The notes beneath the pieces are model-generated. The model searched no databases and was not told the DNA's origin. It worked only from the letters and a program-made list of their open reading frames with translations. Position numbers and translations under genes: made by a program. From Lanius collurio (taxonomy: Eukaryota > Chordata > Aves > Passeriformes > Laniidae), in the NCBI GenBank assembly GCA_020086605.1, contig JACBWW010000015.1, positions 22,867,225-22,931,224 of the forward strand: 64,000 nucleotides of DNA, written 5' to 3'. Below, piece after piece: positions 26,216 through 40,015 of the stretch; positions within the stretch are counted from its first letter, which is position 1; each line of letters starts with the position of its first letter.

Positions 26216-27096
26216 AACAAAACTCCTTCAACAGTTCTCAAAAAAATAAAAAAAATTACCTTCCCAGGGACCATTTTTGAGTTTTTTGGTTTTTAAATTT
26301 TTTTGATACCTTATTGTCTCTACTAATCCAAGAAAATCAGAAGGTGGCTTCTGAAAACCAGACATTACTAATGGCCGATGTAATTAACAGTACCAAGCTG
26401 ATAATCACACAAGCCTCAGTAGTTGGATTTCACATGCTAGACAAACCCTCACTGAGGTATGATAACTTCAGCTAAGAAAGACTGCTTTCTATGACTAATC
26501 TCATTAGCTTCACTGGGAATAAAAATGATGCTAAACTTTATAGATCACTGACTAATACCAGACAACACAGAGGAAATTGTTTGACCTGTTTGTACTCATA
26601 ATAAAGAAACCATTTCCCCTAAGGGCCTAGAATCTCTGTGCAAAAATTCAGTGCTGAGGTTCCCTCATTAATTTTTGTAAAATATGTTGAGGTCTGGGAT
26701 GGGAGCCACTACAGAAACAGTATAATTTCCTATGATAAAAGAAGAGGAACACACACAGGAGAGCAAGGCTCTAATCTTGAAAGCAGAAGTGCCATATGAG
26801 CTCTTAATTGTTTACCATAATTACAAACTTAGGAATCCTTAAAACACTACTGTCCCACTGGTGCAGCATATTTTCTATAACAGAAGATGAAAAATTACAA
26901 GTTAGGTAATATTTTTTTGCAGAACACAATTTACATATTATAATGGTCACAAACTCAACAAGAGTAAACACTTATGTTTTTACAGGGAAAGATAAACATC
27001 ACACTGGGATGTGTGACTGATGTTTAGCCCATAAAAAACATCAGTTAATTCTTTTAATTTGTGTGATGCTCTCGAAGAAGCTGCAGGAGTGTGTTC

Positions 27097-27113
27097 AAAA
27101 AAAAAAAAAAAAA
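27097..27113. repeat. A17 homopolymer
   Basis: Run of 17 A followed by an A/C-rich tail. No AATAAA occurs at the proper distance upstream on the plus strand. Confidence 0.85.
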
Positions 27114-27931
27114 CAAACCAACACCACACAAAAAACCCAACACACAGCAAATCAGTACACAAATGAGGACAATAAGACCTAGAAAATCTGACCTGTGAGG
27201 AAATTTCAAAAGAAAAGACATTGTGGTGGTAAAATTAATGTTTGATAACTGAGAGATCTGGCTAAGAAAGCATTTTACTACAATAATATTCTTTTCAACT
27301 AAAAGCTAACAGTCTGAGATGGTCTCCAACTCCCCACTCATGAGCTAGAGTAACACCAGGTGGGCCATTCTTACAGCCTCCACACTGTCTCATTCTTTAC
27401 TGTCTGATTCTTTCCTTGAACCATGGCTGCTGGCATGCTACTCGAGTCCATCCCTCCCAGGGATGGACACCTGGCTTTAAGATTGAAATGAGTGTTTTCC
27501 CCTCACCTCTTTCTTTTTTCTGAAGCAGTCCATAGGCTGGGTATCTGCAACCACCTGGAAGAGGACAAGGGACATGAGGTTGGGAGATGCTGTCCCATGG
27601 TTCTCTCACTATGACCACAGCAAATAAAAATTCTGTAGGACCTTCCCTAATTTGTGTTTGTACTGTTATGCACTTGAAGCACAGAGATTCTTGGAGAAAA
27701 AAAAAAAAAGGATTATTCCTTCAGCAGGAAAAAAGGCCATTGTGGGAAGGAAAATATTTCTGGTTTCCCTAATTTCTGAAGAAATCATTAAGGGGTTTTC
27801 ATTGGGCTTTAGGAATATTCAAATTGAATTCCCCTCACGCTATCTTTTTATTTGTATTTCATTATTTATTAACACCTTGCTTTATCTACCTAACACAAAA
27901 ACATTTAACAAATTTTGTGTTAGAATTCTGG

Positions 27932-27988
27932 AGGGATGAGCACCTGACCTCCTCAGGTCCTTTCCAGTCCTACTAATTATGATTTTAC
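27932..27988 (+). mobile_element. CR1 LINE 3'-end fragment
   Basis: GGATGAGCACCTGACCTCC, TCAGGTCCTTTCCAGTCC and TACTAATTATGATTTT match the sense-strand CR1 3' end (about GACCTCCTGAGGTCCCTTCCAGTCC then the ATTCTATGATT terminal repeat). Only about 57 bp remain, so the copy is strongly 5'-truncated. Plus orientation. Confidence 0.8.
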
Positions 27989-30900
27989 AATATAAAGTCC
28001 TTCTAGGGTTGAGGATACAGAGAGATCCTGAAACATTCATTTGCCAGGCATTGACAGAAAGGCCCAGGAGCATAAGGCTGACAAAAACACCACTGCACTC
28101 CAAAACTAGAATGATTTATACCATGACTCCCTTACCCCAAAATCACTCCCAGGGAAAAACCCATCAGAAATAAGTTTATTCACACAATCCAAATACTTAC
28201 AGCATATTTACAAAAGCTTTAGAGAGACTAACATTTGATCATTTGGGCTGATGAAAAAGCTTTCCCAGCAGTCATATAATAATGTTACCTGTACCATGAA
28301 CATATTTCAAAGAAAATTTAGTTTTCATATGACCATTCAAGGCTTCCAATTATCATATCTAGGATTTATATTGGAAAAATCAAATACCTTCAATTAGTAA
28401 TAATTCAATTCAAGTGGTAATTTTCTCAAATTTATATTTTAAAAAAAATAATCAACAAAACCAAAAAACTTGGTCAAAAAAAAAAGAAGAAGATAGACAG
28501 TATTTCCCACTTTTTTTTTTTTTATTTGGGTAATGAGTGAAAGGAAACTCTTCAGAAAATTTTATATTAGAAAGGAAATGTTAAGGAAAACTGCAGATGT
28601 GCGAAAAGCGGGAGTTTCAAGGGAAAGTATTTTACCACAGTTGCTACTAGCAACTAATACATTGTTTCACACACTGTATAAAAATGCCCTGTTTTACCTT
28701 TAAGGTATCATTGCATGAATATTAACTTTTGTATTACAGTCTTTACTATCGTTCTACTATCAAGAGCAAAATTACAAAAGTGAAGAAATGCACTGGGAGC
28801 TTATATTGTTAATTCTTCAATTTCTTATTCCATCTTTGGAACATATTTCTTCCTTCTCCCTGAAATATTTTGATGAGAAGGCAAAGTTCAACACAATAAT
28901 CCTTAAGACAAATAAATGACACTTAATTCCTACAGACACTATAAAAATCCTGGTCACTAACAACTTCAAAAGGCTTTCACTTTCCTTATTTTTGAAATCC
29001 CAGGTTTCAAACCCAATTGGTCTGTTAAGAAAAACGTGCTTAATAACTCAAGTGTTCATTAGGCATTTTGAAAATTAGCTTAATAAAAATCATTTAGCAT
29101 TTGGCTAAAGACAACCATTTTGACAACTCAAACCCAATTCTTTTTATGTTGATGTGTTTTGCTTTGCTTTGCTTTTAGAAGATGCAAAAAGATTTGTTAA
29201 ATAAAATAATGGAATTTGGAAATCACATAGCTCTGTCATAAATAAACAATATGGAAAGAGAAGAAAGTATTTGGGATGAACAATTTATTGAATTCATTTA
29301 ATAGGAATTAATTAACTGCTTTCTTTAAGCAAAAAAAAAAAAAAGGCATTTTTTGCAGCACAAGTAATTTTGTATTCACCTATTACCCAGTTCCATTAGT
29401 ACACTGAGCAATTTGGCCACAGTTCAAGGAAAGTATTCCTTTTTGCCCAAAATGCTGCACTACCTCTTCTATTTGCATTGCAGAAATTCCTCCCATCTTG
29501 CTTTAAGTGAAAGAACAGAAACAAGGGTTTGACATTTCTACAGGATAGGTGAAATTCATCACTGCTGTGTTCAAGACAACATCCCATTAGACCCCTCATT
29601 TTGTGAACCCTCCTTAATGACACAGTTAACATCAATCACTAATTTCCTTTCTGGTCAATAGCGTTCTGACACCATGGGTGAGGTGGAACTTCTCTAGTTA
29701 TGCAGAAAGACTATTTGTGCTGCTAAGAAGCTTTTTAGCTTTCAAATATCCATTCCTTACAAAATTTTAAGTCCCATTTGTCCTCTGCAGAAGCAGGAAT
29801 GCAGTATCATGGGTACAGATCATGATGTGAGATATAAAAATAAGACCCCACAACCAGACAAGCAAAAAGAGTTGGGTCCCTCCCTTACTCTCTCTCAGTC
29901 TGGCACCTGGGCCTCACAGGCTTTGCTGCACACTCAGACACAGCAGTAGCCAGAACATTTTGTGACAATTGGATAACAGGTGAAAGCACTTGTTCCCAAA
30001 GGGTAAGAGACTAAGATCTCAACAATTAAGAAGCTGAAAAATGTATAGTTTAAGTACAATTTCTGACATTTGTTTACCTCCACTGTTATTCTCTCTGCTG
30101 TCTTCAAGGGTTCATTACCAAGTCTGTGCTCTCAGCCCTCTCACCAGAGAACAGAGCAACAAAGGACACAGCAGCACATGCACCAACATAACAAATAATG
30201 TGCACCTCAAATCTCAGAGAAGTCATCCCTGAAGAAGCCTGTTTATTCTGAAGGAAACTCTAAGCAGGGAAAGAATTGGATAAAAAATTTCAACAGAGGA
30301 AGCAGTATAGACTTGTCGTAAAATAAATTGAAAATACACAACACTGACATTTCTGTAACTCAAGGAAAGTTCAAACCAGAAGACAAACAGACCAGTCCTC
30401 TTTCTGTTGCCTCTGGAATTCCATGAATGTGCATATTAACATAATGCACACAAAGTAGATGCCTCTACTGGAACCCCATTACTGTAGTCAATTATTGGTA
30501 AAAGAAAAAATCCTCATGTCGAAGTTAAGATTTCTAAGCACTCCACTGCTTTTCAAACATTACACAATCAAAATCAGTAGAGCCTTACCTCTGATTACCA
30601 TTAGATTAGACTGAACTACCATAGTCTTAGCCACTAAAACCATTTTCTCTGTGAACTAACTTGTTTCTTCTGCCACCAGGTTAAACTCTGATGCAGGTTT
30701 GCTTTCTGAGCAGAGCTGAATTTTAGGAGTCGTCACACAGAGTTCTATTTCTTCAGCTTCAGTTAACAAATCACACAAGAGTGCTAATTAGGGAGGAGAT
30801 GATTTATATTGACAGGCAAATATCATTCTAATTACTAATAATGAGAAAAGAACCACAGAAAACACCCTTGTGGTTTAACTGTAACACCATCATTGATGAA

Positions 30901-33900
30901 TAATATAAATCCTATTTAACTATATGAAAAAGTAGTGCACAGAATATTCTCCAGCTCCTCTTTTATCAAGGCAATCACTAAAACCCCTTTTATAGACCAG
31001 ACTCTTCTATAATTTCCTCTTTTGTCTGCAAAGCTACAAAAAAGCTGGGGTCACTTTGCTACTCCTTTCATGAACTGGGTGCCTTAATCTCTCCTCCGAT
31101 GTTCCACTGATACCTACCCATCCCATTTTACCCACCCAGTGACCTTTCCTTAAATGGTTCTGAGTTCTGACTTGCTTTCTCCGTAGGTGAGGCTGGTTGT
31201 ACCCAGCAGTGAAAAAGGGAGATGTCTTTTTAAAATATATGCTGCAAGTGAAGAAATTTGTAGGGAGGAGGTACAGAGATTGACCAATTCCGGCATAAAA
31301 TATTGAAGCAAGTTACAAAGCCATATCTGATCCCAGCCTGAAGCCCACTTATTTCCAGATGATACTGGAAAAGTGAGTCCCAACACTCTCCCATTTGGTT
31401 AGAAATTACTCAATAGGTCGATTCATAAGAATTTATCAAATGCTTAGAAAACAGAAAATCAGATCAATCAGATTTTCTAGATTCTACTTTGCTTTTTTAA
31501 AGTTAATGAATGATGAAAATAGATTGATCAATTTATTCACTAATTTTATACTTCAGGTTCTCAAACAGACACTCATGTATCATCTGAATCTCAAACACTC
31601 TGGAGACAAGTATTTTAAAAGCTGAACAGTGTTTCCATGCAGGAGCCATAGTAAGAGTTGTTTGATTCTTTAAGAAGCTCATTACCATTTTTGGTTCAAT
31701 GTCATATCATTTCTCTTTTACATACCAACATTTCTGGAAAAATCTGACCATAGCACCCCCACTACAAGAAATACTAATACATTGCTGAATATTCTACATA
31801 TTCTACAGACATGTTTTTGGTTTTTTATCAGCAATCTCCATTCAGAATCTTAATGCCTCTTACTATCTCTTTAAAATGAGCAGGATGTCCATCCAAGCAC
31901 CACCGAACACCTAGGAGCCAATTTCATACAAAGGATTTTCTTTTTCAGCGCAACAGTAATTCTCCCCTACTGCTATTATTGGGGTTTATGTATGTCTTGA
32001 GACAGCACTTGTGCGTGAATGAAAATTATGTGGTTAGAAATTCACTTTCGTGTCAAAATACATCTTCAGGGATGGTCATGACACATAGATCACTATTTAG
32101 AAACACAAGGAGTCACATCAGGAAGGATACAGAGTCCTCAGAGTAAATAATTACATTTAATGGCTATTTAGAGTGTTAAGGAAATGCAACCCTGTTTAAA
32201 TGCAAGACCTAGGATTAAAAAAAACTATCTATGATTTCTGGTGCATAGTGCTCCCTTCAAAAAAAATAAAAAGAATGTGCTTTAAACAAGACAAAATAAA
32301 AGAACTGAAAAAAAAAAAAAAACCCAGGAAAGAAACCCAGGCATTGAATATGAGACATGAATAATATTCGAAAGCTTTTCAGTACTCTGGCAAATATAAA
32401 TTCAAAATTACCTTGGCAATAAGCAGATTAGTACGGAAGGGATGTCCAGTGTTAGAAGAAACTACTGAGAAGTTGCTAAAACTGTTGGCACGTGTCACCT
32501 TTGACAATCTTAACATCCTTCTGCTAAACTAAATACATGCTGAAGTCATCTTCTGGCTTCTAACTTTCTAGCTCTTCATATAACTTGGTGGGGTTTAATA
32601 ATTGAAATTATAGGGGAGAGGTTACACTGATTGCTTGGAAAATTAGGTAGTTGCTAATGTTTGACAGATTTATCTTCAATCCATTAGAGAGAAATATAAA
32701 ATTCAATACAATCAAAGCATATAAGCTGATGACTACCACTGTTGGTCCCTTCTTTGGAATATAAAAATTAAACAATTTCAAAGAATTTTTCACCATGCCA
32801 AAAAAGCTGTTCCGGAAAAATTTATTTTCAAAGATTATCTATCTCATTCTAACCCTTCCACAAGGAGTTGTTTGTGGACAAAACAGTAACTCTCTTGCCT
32901 TCTCTTGGAAAATGTCTAACCTCCAAAATATTTTTAGCCAAGTCTTTTAGGTGATTACTTCATTTTTAGCTCTGCTGTCACATTTTCACCTACACAGGTA
33001 TGAGGTAGATATACTTCTGTCTTTTATGTTTGAATTATTTCTTGGTCTCAGGAACCCTAACTGCACAATACTTCTGCTGTCCTAAACTAAAGCAATCCAT
33101 CTTCACCTCAGGCCTATCATACTTGGAAAAACTGCTCCCTGATCACAGCACAAAAATCATTGTTGACCCAAAGACCTGAGTTAATAGTTACTTCTTTCAG
33201 CATTTTTCTCTTTTTTAGCATGAGGCATAACATTCTCAATCTGATTTTTAATCTGAACACAGATTAATACCCAATTAAATATTCAGATTTAGACTGGAAA
33301 AGTCTACAAGTCAGAGGAAATGTGAGACACAGCTCTAATAAAAAAATACAAGGCCGAAGATAGTCTTATCAGCTATGGATGACTATTTCCAAATTTAATT
33401 ACTCTTCATCTCTTCACACACAGTACAAAGTTCTACATCTACTACAGACTGTTTGTTTTGTGATTACATTTGCATGAAAAAAAAATACAAACTTAAATGA
33501 GCTTGAGCTTGCTTCTTCATGGTCAGCTGACCCATCTCTATTTTTCACTACCTTGTATTCTTCAGAGATTTCACTCACAATGCAATTCAGGCTCTATTTA
33601 GCAGCCAGACTTTCACACATCCACCATCCTCTCTGAGGCCAGGAATGGAATGAGCCATTTAATTGGGCTCTGATTACTTGATTGCTTCACAGTTTATTAA
33701 TGATCTGCACATTGAAAGGAGAATCCAAATATTGCAAGAGGAATAGCAATGACATTGTGTTTTATGAGACTGTTCAAAAAAGCCTCCCACATATGCAACT
33801 CAAATCTTCGATGCTAGCTGTACTGCCTGTTACTTTCTATAATGTTAGTGGGAAATAATGCCTTTTAATCAAATGATTTAGCCAATTATCTATAGCTGTA

Positions 33901-36431
33901 TTTGAGGTAGATACTACCAGCCTCACAGGTCTTCCCTGAAATTTAAAGCCTGAATGCCAGTATGCATTAATAGAAATAAAGCCTGATTTTATCTCAGTTT
34001 ACTTAAGTGAAAGATAAGAATCAAATCTGTTATCTGTCAAAGGGACTAATTATTTTCTAAAGTGGTATCCTATACAGCACCTACACTTAGCACTTCTGAG
34101 CTCTTGTGAGTAGCACAAATCACCTATTCAGATTATATTTTTACCTATCCCTTAGGTAGCAGTATTTGCCTAAAGGCATATATCAAGTAATAAAAATATT
34201 TCAGTTTATGTATACATATATCTGATTTATATAGACACATACACAAAGGTGCACATGTTCACATGCATTCTCTAAGCCACATAGTAGAAAATGTGCTTAG
34301 AAATCAAAGCTAAAATTAAATATGCAAATTTATTAAGACCTCTCTTTGTTTTATTCTTATTTTCCTAGGAATTAATTTTAAAAATCAAGTCACACCAATT
34401 CCATTGGCAACCAACCTGTTGTGTTCCTATCACAGAATATAGAATGTTTTCTCACAGTAAAGAAAATCACCATAAGAGCAGAATCACCAAGAAAACCAAA
34501 GCAAACAAACAAAAACCTTCCTCCAGGATTAGATTCAGGTAGATGTCTAGAATGACTTTTGAGGTCACTGAAATTAGGAGTCTGTAGCATGCAAAGAAGG
34601 ACAGATCTACACTGTAACAAGTGCAATAAATATAGTCCAGCAGATTGCCTCTCCTCTCAGTTGTCACCACACTGCTACAAACAGGCTGTGAAGGGTACCT
34701 ATGCTGTATCTGTAACTGCAGACTGATAGATTTGATATGTCAACAGGTCTCCACTGCATAGTCAAGGAAATACTCGCCACCAAGTTACATGGTAACTTCT
34801 CTTTCCTACAAAATAAGGAGAAAATAAACTGTTCTTGGCAATGTACTTGAACATTGCCAAAGCAAACTGGTGACATCTAAGCAACATGAAATTATTTTGC
34901 TTCATGTAATGGGGAAAGAAAAACTCATAGCAAAAACCAAATGATTCTAACTGCATAAAAGCTTTGGTGACAGGTACAAGCACTGCACCAAAACATCTAC
35001 TTTAAAATGTGTGAGGGTTGTTTTTGTTCCTTTTTTTTTTTTTTCTTGAGAGTTAGGGAATTAGGTTAGCAAGTACACTAAAAGCCAGCCACTAAAGAAA
35101 AGCTAGGCATGAGCAATGAGGCAGAGCCATCACAACATCCCTGGGGTAGAATTAGCATGGAGTCACTTAATGTGCATCAACTACTTGGTCACCTCTTCCC
35201 AATTTCTATAGGCAGGCAAGTGCCTCTAGATCATCTACTTTGGATTGCCTCAAACTAGCAGGATTTTCACTACTGAAAATAAACTACCAAGGATGACAGG
35301 GCTTATTGGATTTTTCACTGCTGAGATTAGGCCATAAAGAATATTTTGGGAGCCATTATTGTGCTGGATACCTAAACTTAACTCAATCTTGAGATTCTAC
35401 AGCTGAAAAAGATTAATAAATATATTGATCATCCTAATTTTTACAGTTCTGTGACAGGGCTTGACAAGGCTAAATGTAACACTGAGAAAGGCTGACACTT
35501 CCCACAATGGAAGGCTGATAAGAAAATTTTGCCGAGTATCTAGTAGAAAGCATTCTTCATTACCTTAGAAGATTGCTTTCACAGCTTTTGGTCTGGAAAC
35601 CATTAAAATGTTTGATAAGATTTAGCACTTCTCCAATATTGGTGCTTGCTCAGCTGTGGCACAAAGCAACTATTTCTTCTTACTAAAAAGCACCTGGGCA
35701 GATAATCGTCAAATCACTTTATTTCCTTCATGCCTCTTCTGACCACTTTGAAATCAGAGAGGCACCTCAGATCAAACAGATGCCAGGCTTTGGAAGACAA
35801 ATATCAGGAAAAAATATTTCAATTTCACCACAGAAACCTGAGTGGAGAAATCAAGGCATGAGAGCCAATGGCAGCATAACTGCAGACTCAGCCAATTATT
35901 TGAAATCCCACCACAACTGTGGGACTTGCCTGAGGACTGAAAGCTGTAAGACTTCCACTCACTTTTAGTAGGTCTCACACAATAGGGTATTTACAGCTAG
36001 CTTAAAATAATCTTCTATGAAATTATTTCAATAATATGACTAAACCATACTTTTGAATACACTCATGGTAAATATACTACAATTTGAGGAAAACCAGCTT
36101 TCTCCTTCCTGTGGCTGTGAGAGAATTACTAACTCCCACGCTAGGAATCCTTTACATGCAAATGACACAATCAATTACTGCTAAAAAAACCTTAAAGCAC
36201 CGAGTCAAGTACAATATTGATGTCTAAGAACCTTTAACTGTTCTTCCTACAGTAGGAGCTTTTCAACTCGTGTCAAGTTCTCTCATTGCCAAGATGGCAA
36301 GCTGTTTTGCTGCTGTTGCTCTTCCAGATCATCCACAGAAAGACTGAGATTTAAGTTCCCTTAGGCTTAAACACACAAGTTGCTCTTTCAGCTGGCTGTC
36401 AGAACTCTCCTGGCTCAGTCACATTTCTAAC
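27989..36431. other. Gene-free AT-rich stretch
   Basis: No gene or recognised transposon. Open frames are 60-80 codons with no motifs. Includes A15-type runs near 32308-32323 and a T14 run at 35031-35044. Some parts (for example 33580-33860) lack low-complexity tracts and could be conserved noncoding DNA, but conservation cannot be assessed here. Confidence 0.5.
35031..35044. repeat. T14 homopolymer
   Basis: Run of 14 T after a T-rich lead-in. No associated element. Confidence 0.8.
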
Positions 36432-36478
36432 TGTCCTGGTTTGGGTGGGGTGGAGTTAATTTTCTGCAAAGTTCCTCG
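36432..36478 (+). mobile_element. Avian ERVL-type LTR head fragment
   Basis: TGTCCTGGTTTGGGTGGGGT then GGAGTTAATTTTCTGC closely matches the opening of a common avian ERVL-type LTR (about TGTCCTGGTTT...GGGATAGAGTTAATTTTCTTC), beginning with the canonical TG. Similarity is lost after about 36478, so only the first roughly 47 bp survive. It is a different family from the LTRs at 10.7 and 62.8 kb, which open TGTGAAGG. Confidence 0.75.
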
Positions 36479-36936
36479 TCCACTTGGGCAGTGTGCAAAG
36501 GAAATTCCAAGCTTCCTATTCAGAATTACCATTATAAAATGCAGTTATTACACTGTCAATTTTACAACAAAGGTATACCAATACCTTTCTGAGATTCTAA
36601 ATAACTCTGAATATACAGAATCTATCTTTTCACTGCTAGAAAAATCCTCAGTTCTCACAGGGAATGATCCTTGCTCTAGTAGAAAATCAGTCCTTTCTGA
36701 ACCACTACTCTTTTTAGGTATGTTTCAAAGACCAAACTGCTTTTAGATTCTTCCCTACAAAGGGCTTCCATATTTTCTTTCCCTAGACCTCAGCTTTCAC
36801 TGTAACACACTTCCATTAACCCTGTCCAGCATCCAGAAGTACCTAAGCAAACTAAGCATACAAATATCAGTGAATGATACAAGAATTATCCTACCATCAA
36901 CACCTCCATCACAGGGAAGAAACATGAATGTACAAT

Positions 36937-36956
36937 GGTAAGGGTGTGCCCTTACC
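36937..36956. repeat. 8-bp perfect hairpin
   Basis: GGTAAGGG, four-base loop TGTG, then CCCTTACC. It is too short for a confident function, and no T run follows that would suggest a terminator-like element. Confidence 0.5.
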
Positions 36957-37676
36957 TTTTGTCAGAAGTATAAAGCCAAGAAAAACAACTAGGCTTCTTA
37001 CCAGAACTTCCATGTGCCATTTATGCTACATGGCTAATATTGCTAGAGTCCAGCAGCATAAAAATAAGTCCAGTAAACATGCCTTTCTGGATGTATTATT
37101 ATTAATAAGTGCCAGGGGATGGGGTTCTATCAAGCTCTAGAACCAGTCTGGGCCCTGCCACTTGATAACAGTGATAAAGTTGAGAGCCTTGGAGGAATTG
37201 CATTGGCTTGAAAATTACTTTGAGATCTTTGTGCTTTAACGAAACCTATCCAAGAGGAGACAGTAGTTACAAAGCCACAGATTAAAAAACTGCATTTAGT
37301 ATTTTCACTTTGGCAATAAAGGTGTCCAGATCCATCCACAATGGGACAAAGCTTTCAAAACAATTTAATTCCTCCTTAAAGTTCTATGAAATAATACAGT
37401 AAGATCAAATTCAGGAGCAGAAAGACAGTACTGGAATTCATCTTTTTTGTACAAGCAAAGTGATTTTAGGTGTTCTATAGTATGTACAAAGTAATTTTAA
37501 AACATGTCAGAAACCTCACACAGCAGGATGCTAGAAATTATAGTCTGCAGGCCTCAGAAACAATAGTCTACAGCTCACAAAGAAATAATTCGAACCAATT
37601 TAGAAAAGAAAAAAATTGAGCAAAAATACTGTCATTGATCTTTGTTTGTCTTTTTTCCCAAATGCAAAATCTGTTT

Positions 37677-37691
37677 TATTATTATTATTAT
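37677..37691. repeat. (TTA)n microsatellite
   Basis: Five tandem TTA-type trinucleotides flanked by T-rich DNA. Confidence 0.75.
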
Positions 37692-38216
37692 TTGTCATTT
37701 TTACAAACTTTACTGTCATACTGTAGCACTTGACTAATAAAGCATCATGTGAAGTGTGCTTGGAATAATTTTTTCCTATTTTTGGGGGGAGTCCCATAGC
37801 AGAGAATTGAGTGCATAGGGTCCATATCATAAAGAGGTAAACAGCAAAAAAACAGAAGAGGAGTTCAAGGGGTGCAGCCCCTCTAAAAACAGATACATCC
37901 AGTTTGAGGTGTTCTCCCAATGGGCTTCAACTCACTCTTACCCATCTTGCTTTTCTTTATTTCTATGGCACAGACACATTGTTATTGAATGAAGGTACAT
38001 AAAAGGCTTCAACATCATAACTACCTTTCTATTTTTACAGCTGTTTCTTAAAGCAGTCTCAGATTCTATCCTGTACATACCCCATCGTGGATTTTATACA
38101 GAAATTTCAGTAAATCAGGATCCCCTGTTCTGTGATTTTTCTCATAAAAGAGCATTAGTAACTTCAGATACCTAAATGGATAAACCAATGATGCTCTAGA
38201 GAATAGGTATTTAAAT

Positions 38217-38234
38217 AAAAAAAAAAAAAAAAAA
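38217..38234. repeat. A18 homopolymer
   Basis: TTTAAATAAAA leads directly into an 18-nt A run. The AATAAA merges with the run rather than sitting 10-25 nt upstream, so this is weak evidence for a retroposed tail. Confidence 0.8.
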
Positions 38235-39620
38235 CAAAAAACTACACAGGTCACCTGGCCTTTGAAAGAGAAATGGCTGGTAGCAGTAGGGGTGGAGGAA
38301 TGAAAATTCTGACATGACATTGATTTTTTTAGCATCCTTTAGACCAAGTCAGTATCAAGGGTGAACTTTACTAACATAAGCTGTAACAGATCCTGGCACA
38401 GAGCAGGGTCATAAAATAGGATAACCCAACAGAGAGAGCTGAGAAGTTTAAAATCCCAAGGGATTTCCATCTCTTCTAGGCTTTTCTGATAAAAATCATT
38501 GTGTCTGCAGCAAAACCAACACAGAGAGTAGGAACAGCCAGGTGGGGAGGAGGAAGACAATTATTCACCTGCTGCTTTTATTTATTCCTCAGAGAGCACC
38601 ACAGCTGCAGAGAATCCTGAGTACATGCTCGCTGCCAAAATTCATGTTACGTAGAAACAAACATCAAACACCTCATTCTCGGTTTTGCTGCTTTTGTTGC
38701 TAATATGAATCCTTCACACACCTCTCTGCATGTGGCCATCATTATTTTAAGCACCTGACAATCCATAAGCACACTACCCTAATCCTTCACTGAAAACACC
38801 TCCAATAAAAACTGACAACACCTTGTTTGTAAGTATAGCCATGAAATTAACAAAATGCCTTTTTTTTTTTCAGGAAATTCACCATTTAAGGGGAGGAAAG
38901 CAGGCAAGCATAACTTTGCACTGCCATCTATGTGGGACAATTATGTATTTGTGTGAGTGACTCATTTCTTGTCATACTTAAGCGCACATTGTGCAGATGG
39001 AACTATTCATTGATATTCAAGCTTTGTGTGTTAACATCATGCACCCTTTTCAACTACAGTAAAATTCAAGTCAGTGAATGAAATAAAGAACATTAAGGGG
39101 AGATGCTGCTCCCTGTTACTGCTACTATTTCCAATTCCTTAACTGAAATTATAAAATTGCACTGGCACTGTGGCATAACCCAAGTAGTGTAGCAGGAAAG
39201 ATATCCAGCACAAATAAGGACTGAAAAAGTTCAGAGAACCAAAAGACTAACACTGTGTATCATAATAGAAGTGTAATTTTCACTTGATTAAGAAAAAATA
39301 GCAATACCCTCTGTGGGACAAAATGCAGGAGACTATGTAGAGCTCTAACAACTACTCAGACTCTAAAAAAAATCTAACAACTCTGCATAGCCAGACAACT
39401 GCTACCACAAACTTAAGAAACTGCCCAGAGATCTAAAGCATGACGTTTATTTGAAAGCATATGAGAAAGGGATGTCAGAAGATATGGAAAGGAAAATAAA
39501 ATGAAGAAGGAACAGAAAAAAATTAGGAAAAAGTCTGTAAGAGATTGTTGGTGTTAAGATAAATGCTTCCCGGAAAATGCTGGATGATACCAGCAAAAAT
39601 CTCCCCTTTGATTTCCTAGA

Positions 39621-40015
39621 TTCATAGAATAGTTTGGAGTGGAATGGACCTTTTAAAGGCCAACTAGTCCCACCACCCTGCAAAGAGCAGGGAAACCTTC
39701 AACTGGATCAGGCTGCTTAAGAGTCCTGTCTAACCTGACTTGGACTGTTTCCAGGTATGGGGCATTCACCTCATCTCTGAGCAACCTGTTTTACCACCCT
39801 CATTGCAAAAAACTTCTTCCTTATATCCAACCTAAATTGATTCTATTTAAATCGTTACTACTCTTTCCACACCTCAGGCCCTGCTAAAAAGTTTGTCCCC
39901 ACCTTTTTATAGGCCCCCTTCAAGTACTGGAAGACTGCTTGGAGGTCTTTCCAGATCCTTCTCTTCTTCATTCTGAAGAAGTCCAATTCTCTCTGCCTTT
40001 CCTCATAGGGGAGAA
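39621..40015 (-). mobile_element. CR1 LINE, 3' about 395 bp
   Basis: The plus strand opens TTCATAGAATAGTTTGG (antisense of the CR1 terminus). It then runs through well-recognised blocks: CAACTAGTCCCACCACCCTG, CAAAGAGCAGGGA, GGGGCATTCACC, GAGCAACCTGTT, CTTCTTCCTTATATCCAACC, AGGCCCCCTTCAAGTACTGG, CTTCTCTTCTTCATTCTGAA and TTTCCTCATAGGGGAGAA. It ends at 40015 near the CR1 position where the LINE's C-terminal coding part begins. Element reads right to left, 5'-truncated, no intact coding capacity. The open frame on the minus strand at 39447-39683 is partly this element. Confidence 0.95.

Larger units (their letters stand above)
19881..27931. other. Gene-free AT-rich stretch
   Basis: No gene is supported; all open frames are under about 97 codons, with shadows on both strands. 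Contains a possible ancient repeat word at 21500-21533, an A/C-rich patch at 26130-26215 and an A17 run at 27097-27113. A weak CR1-end-like word at about 23936-23955 was not accepted. Confidence 0.55.
36479..39620. other. Gene-free stretch
   Basis: No gene is supported. Contains a short perfect hairpin (36937-36956), a (TTA)n run at about 37677-37691 and an A18 run at 38217-38234. A 106-codon minus frame (37600-37920) is low-complexity at its C-terminal end and unrecognised. Confidence 0.55.

Noticed and set aside
26095..26280. Lys/Gln-rich small protein
   Set aside because: A translation of the A/C-rich low-complexity patch.
36937..36956. Hairpin as a miRNA precursor or terminator
   Set aside because: An 8-bp stem is far too short for a pre-miRNA, and bacterial-type terminators do not apply to this genome.
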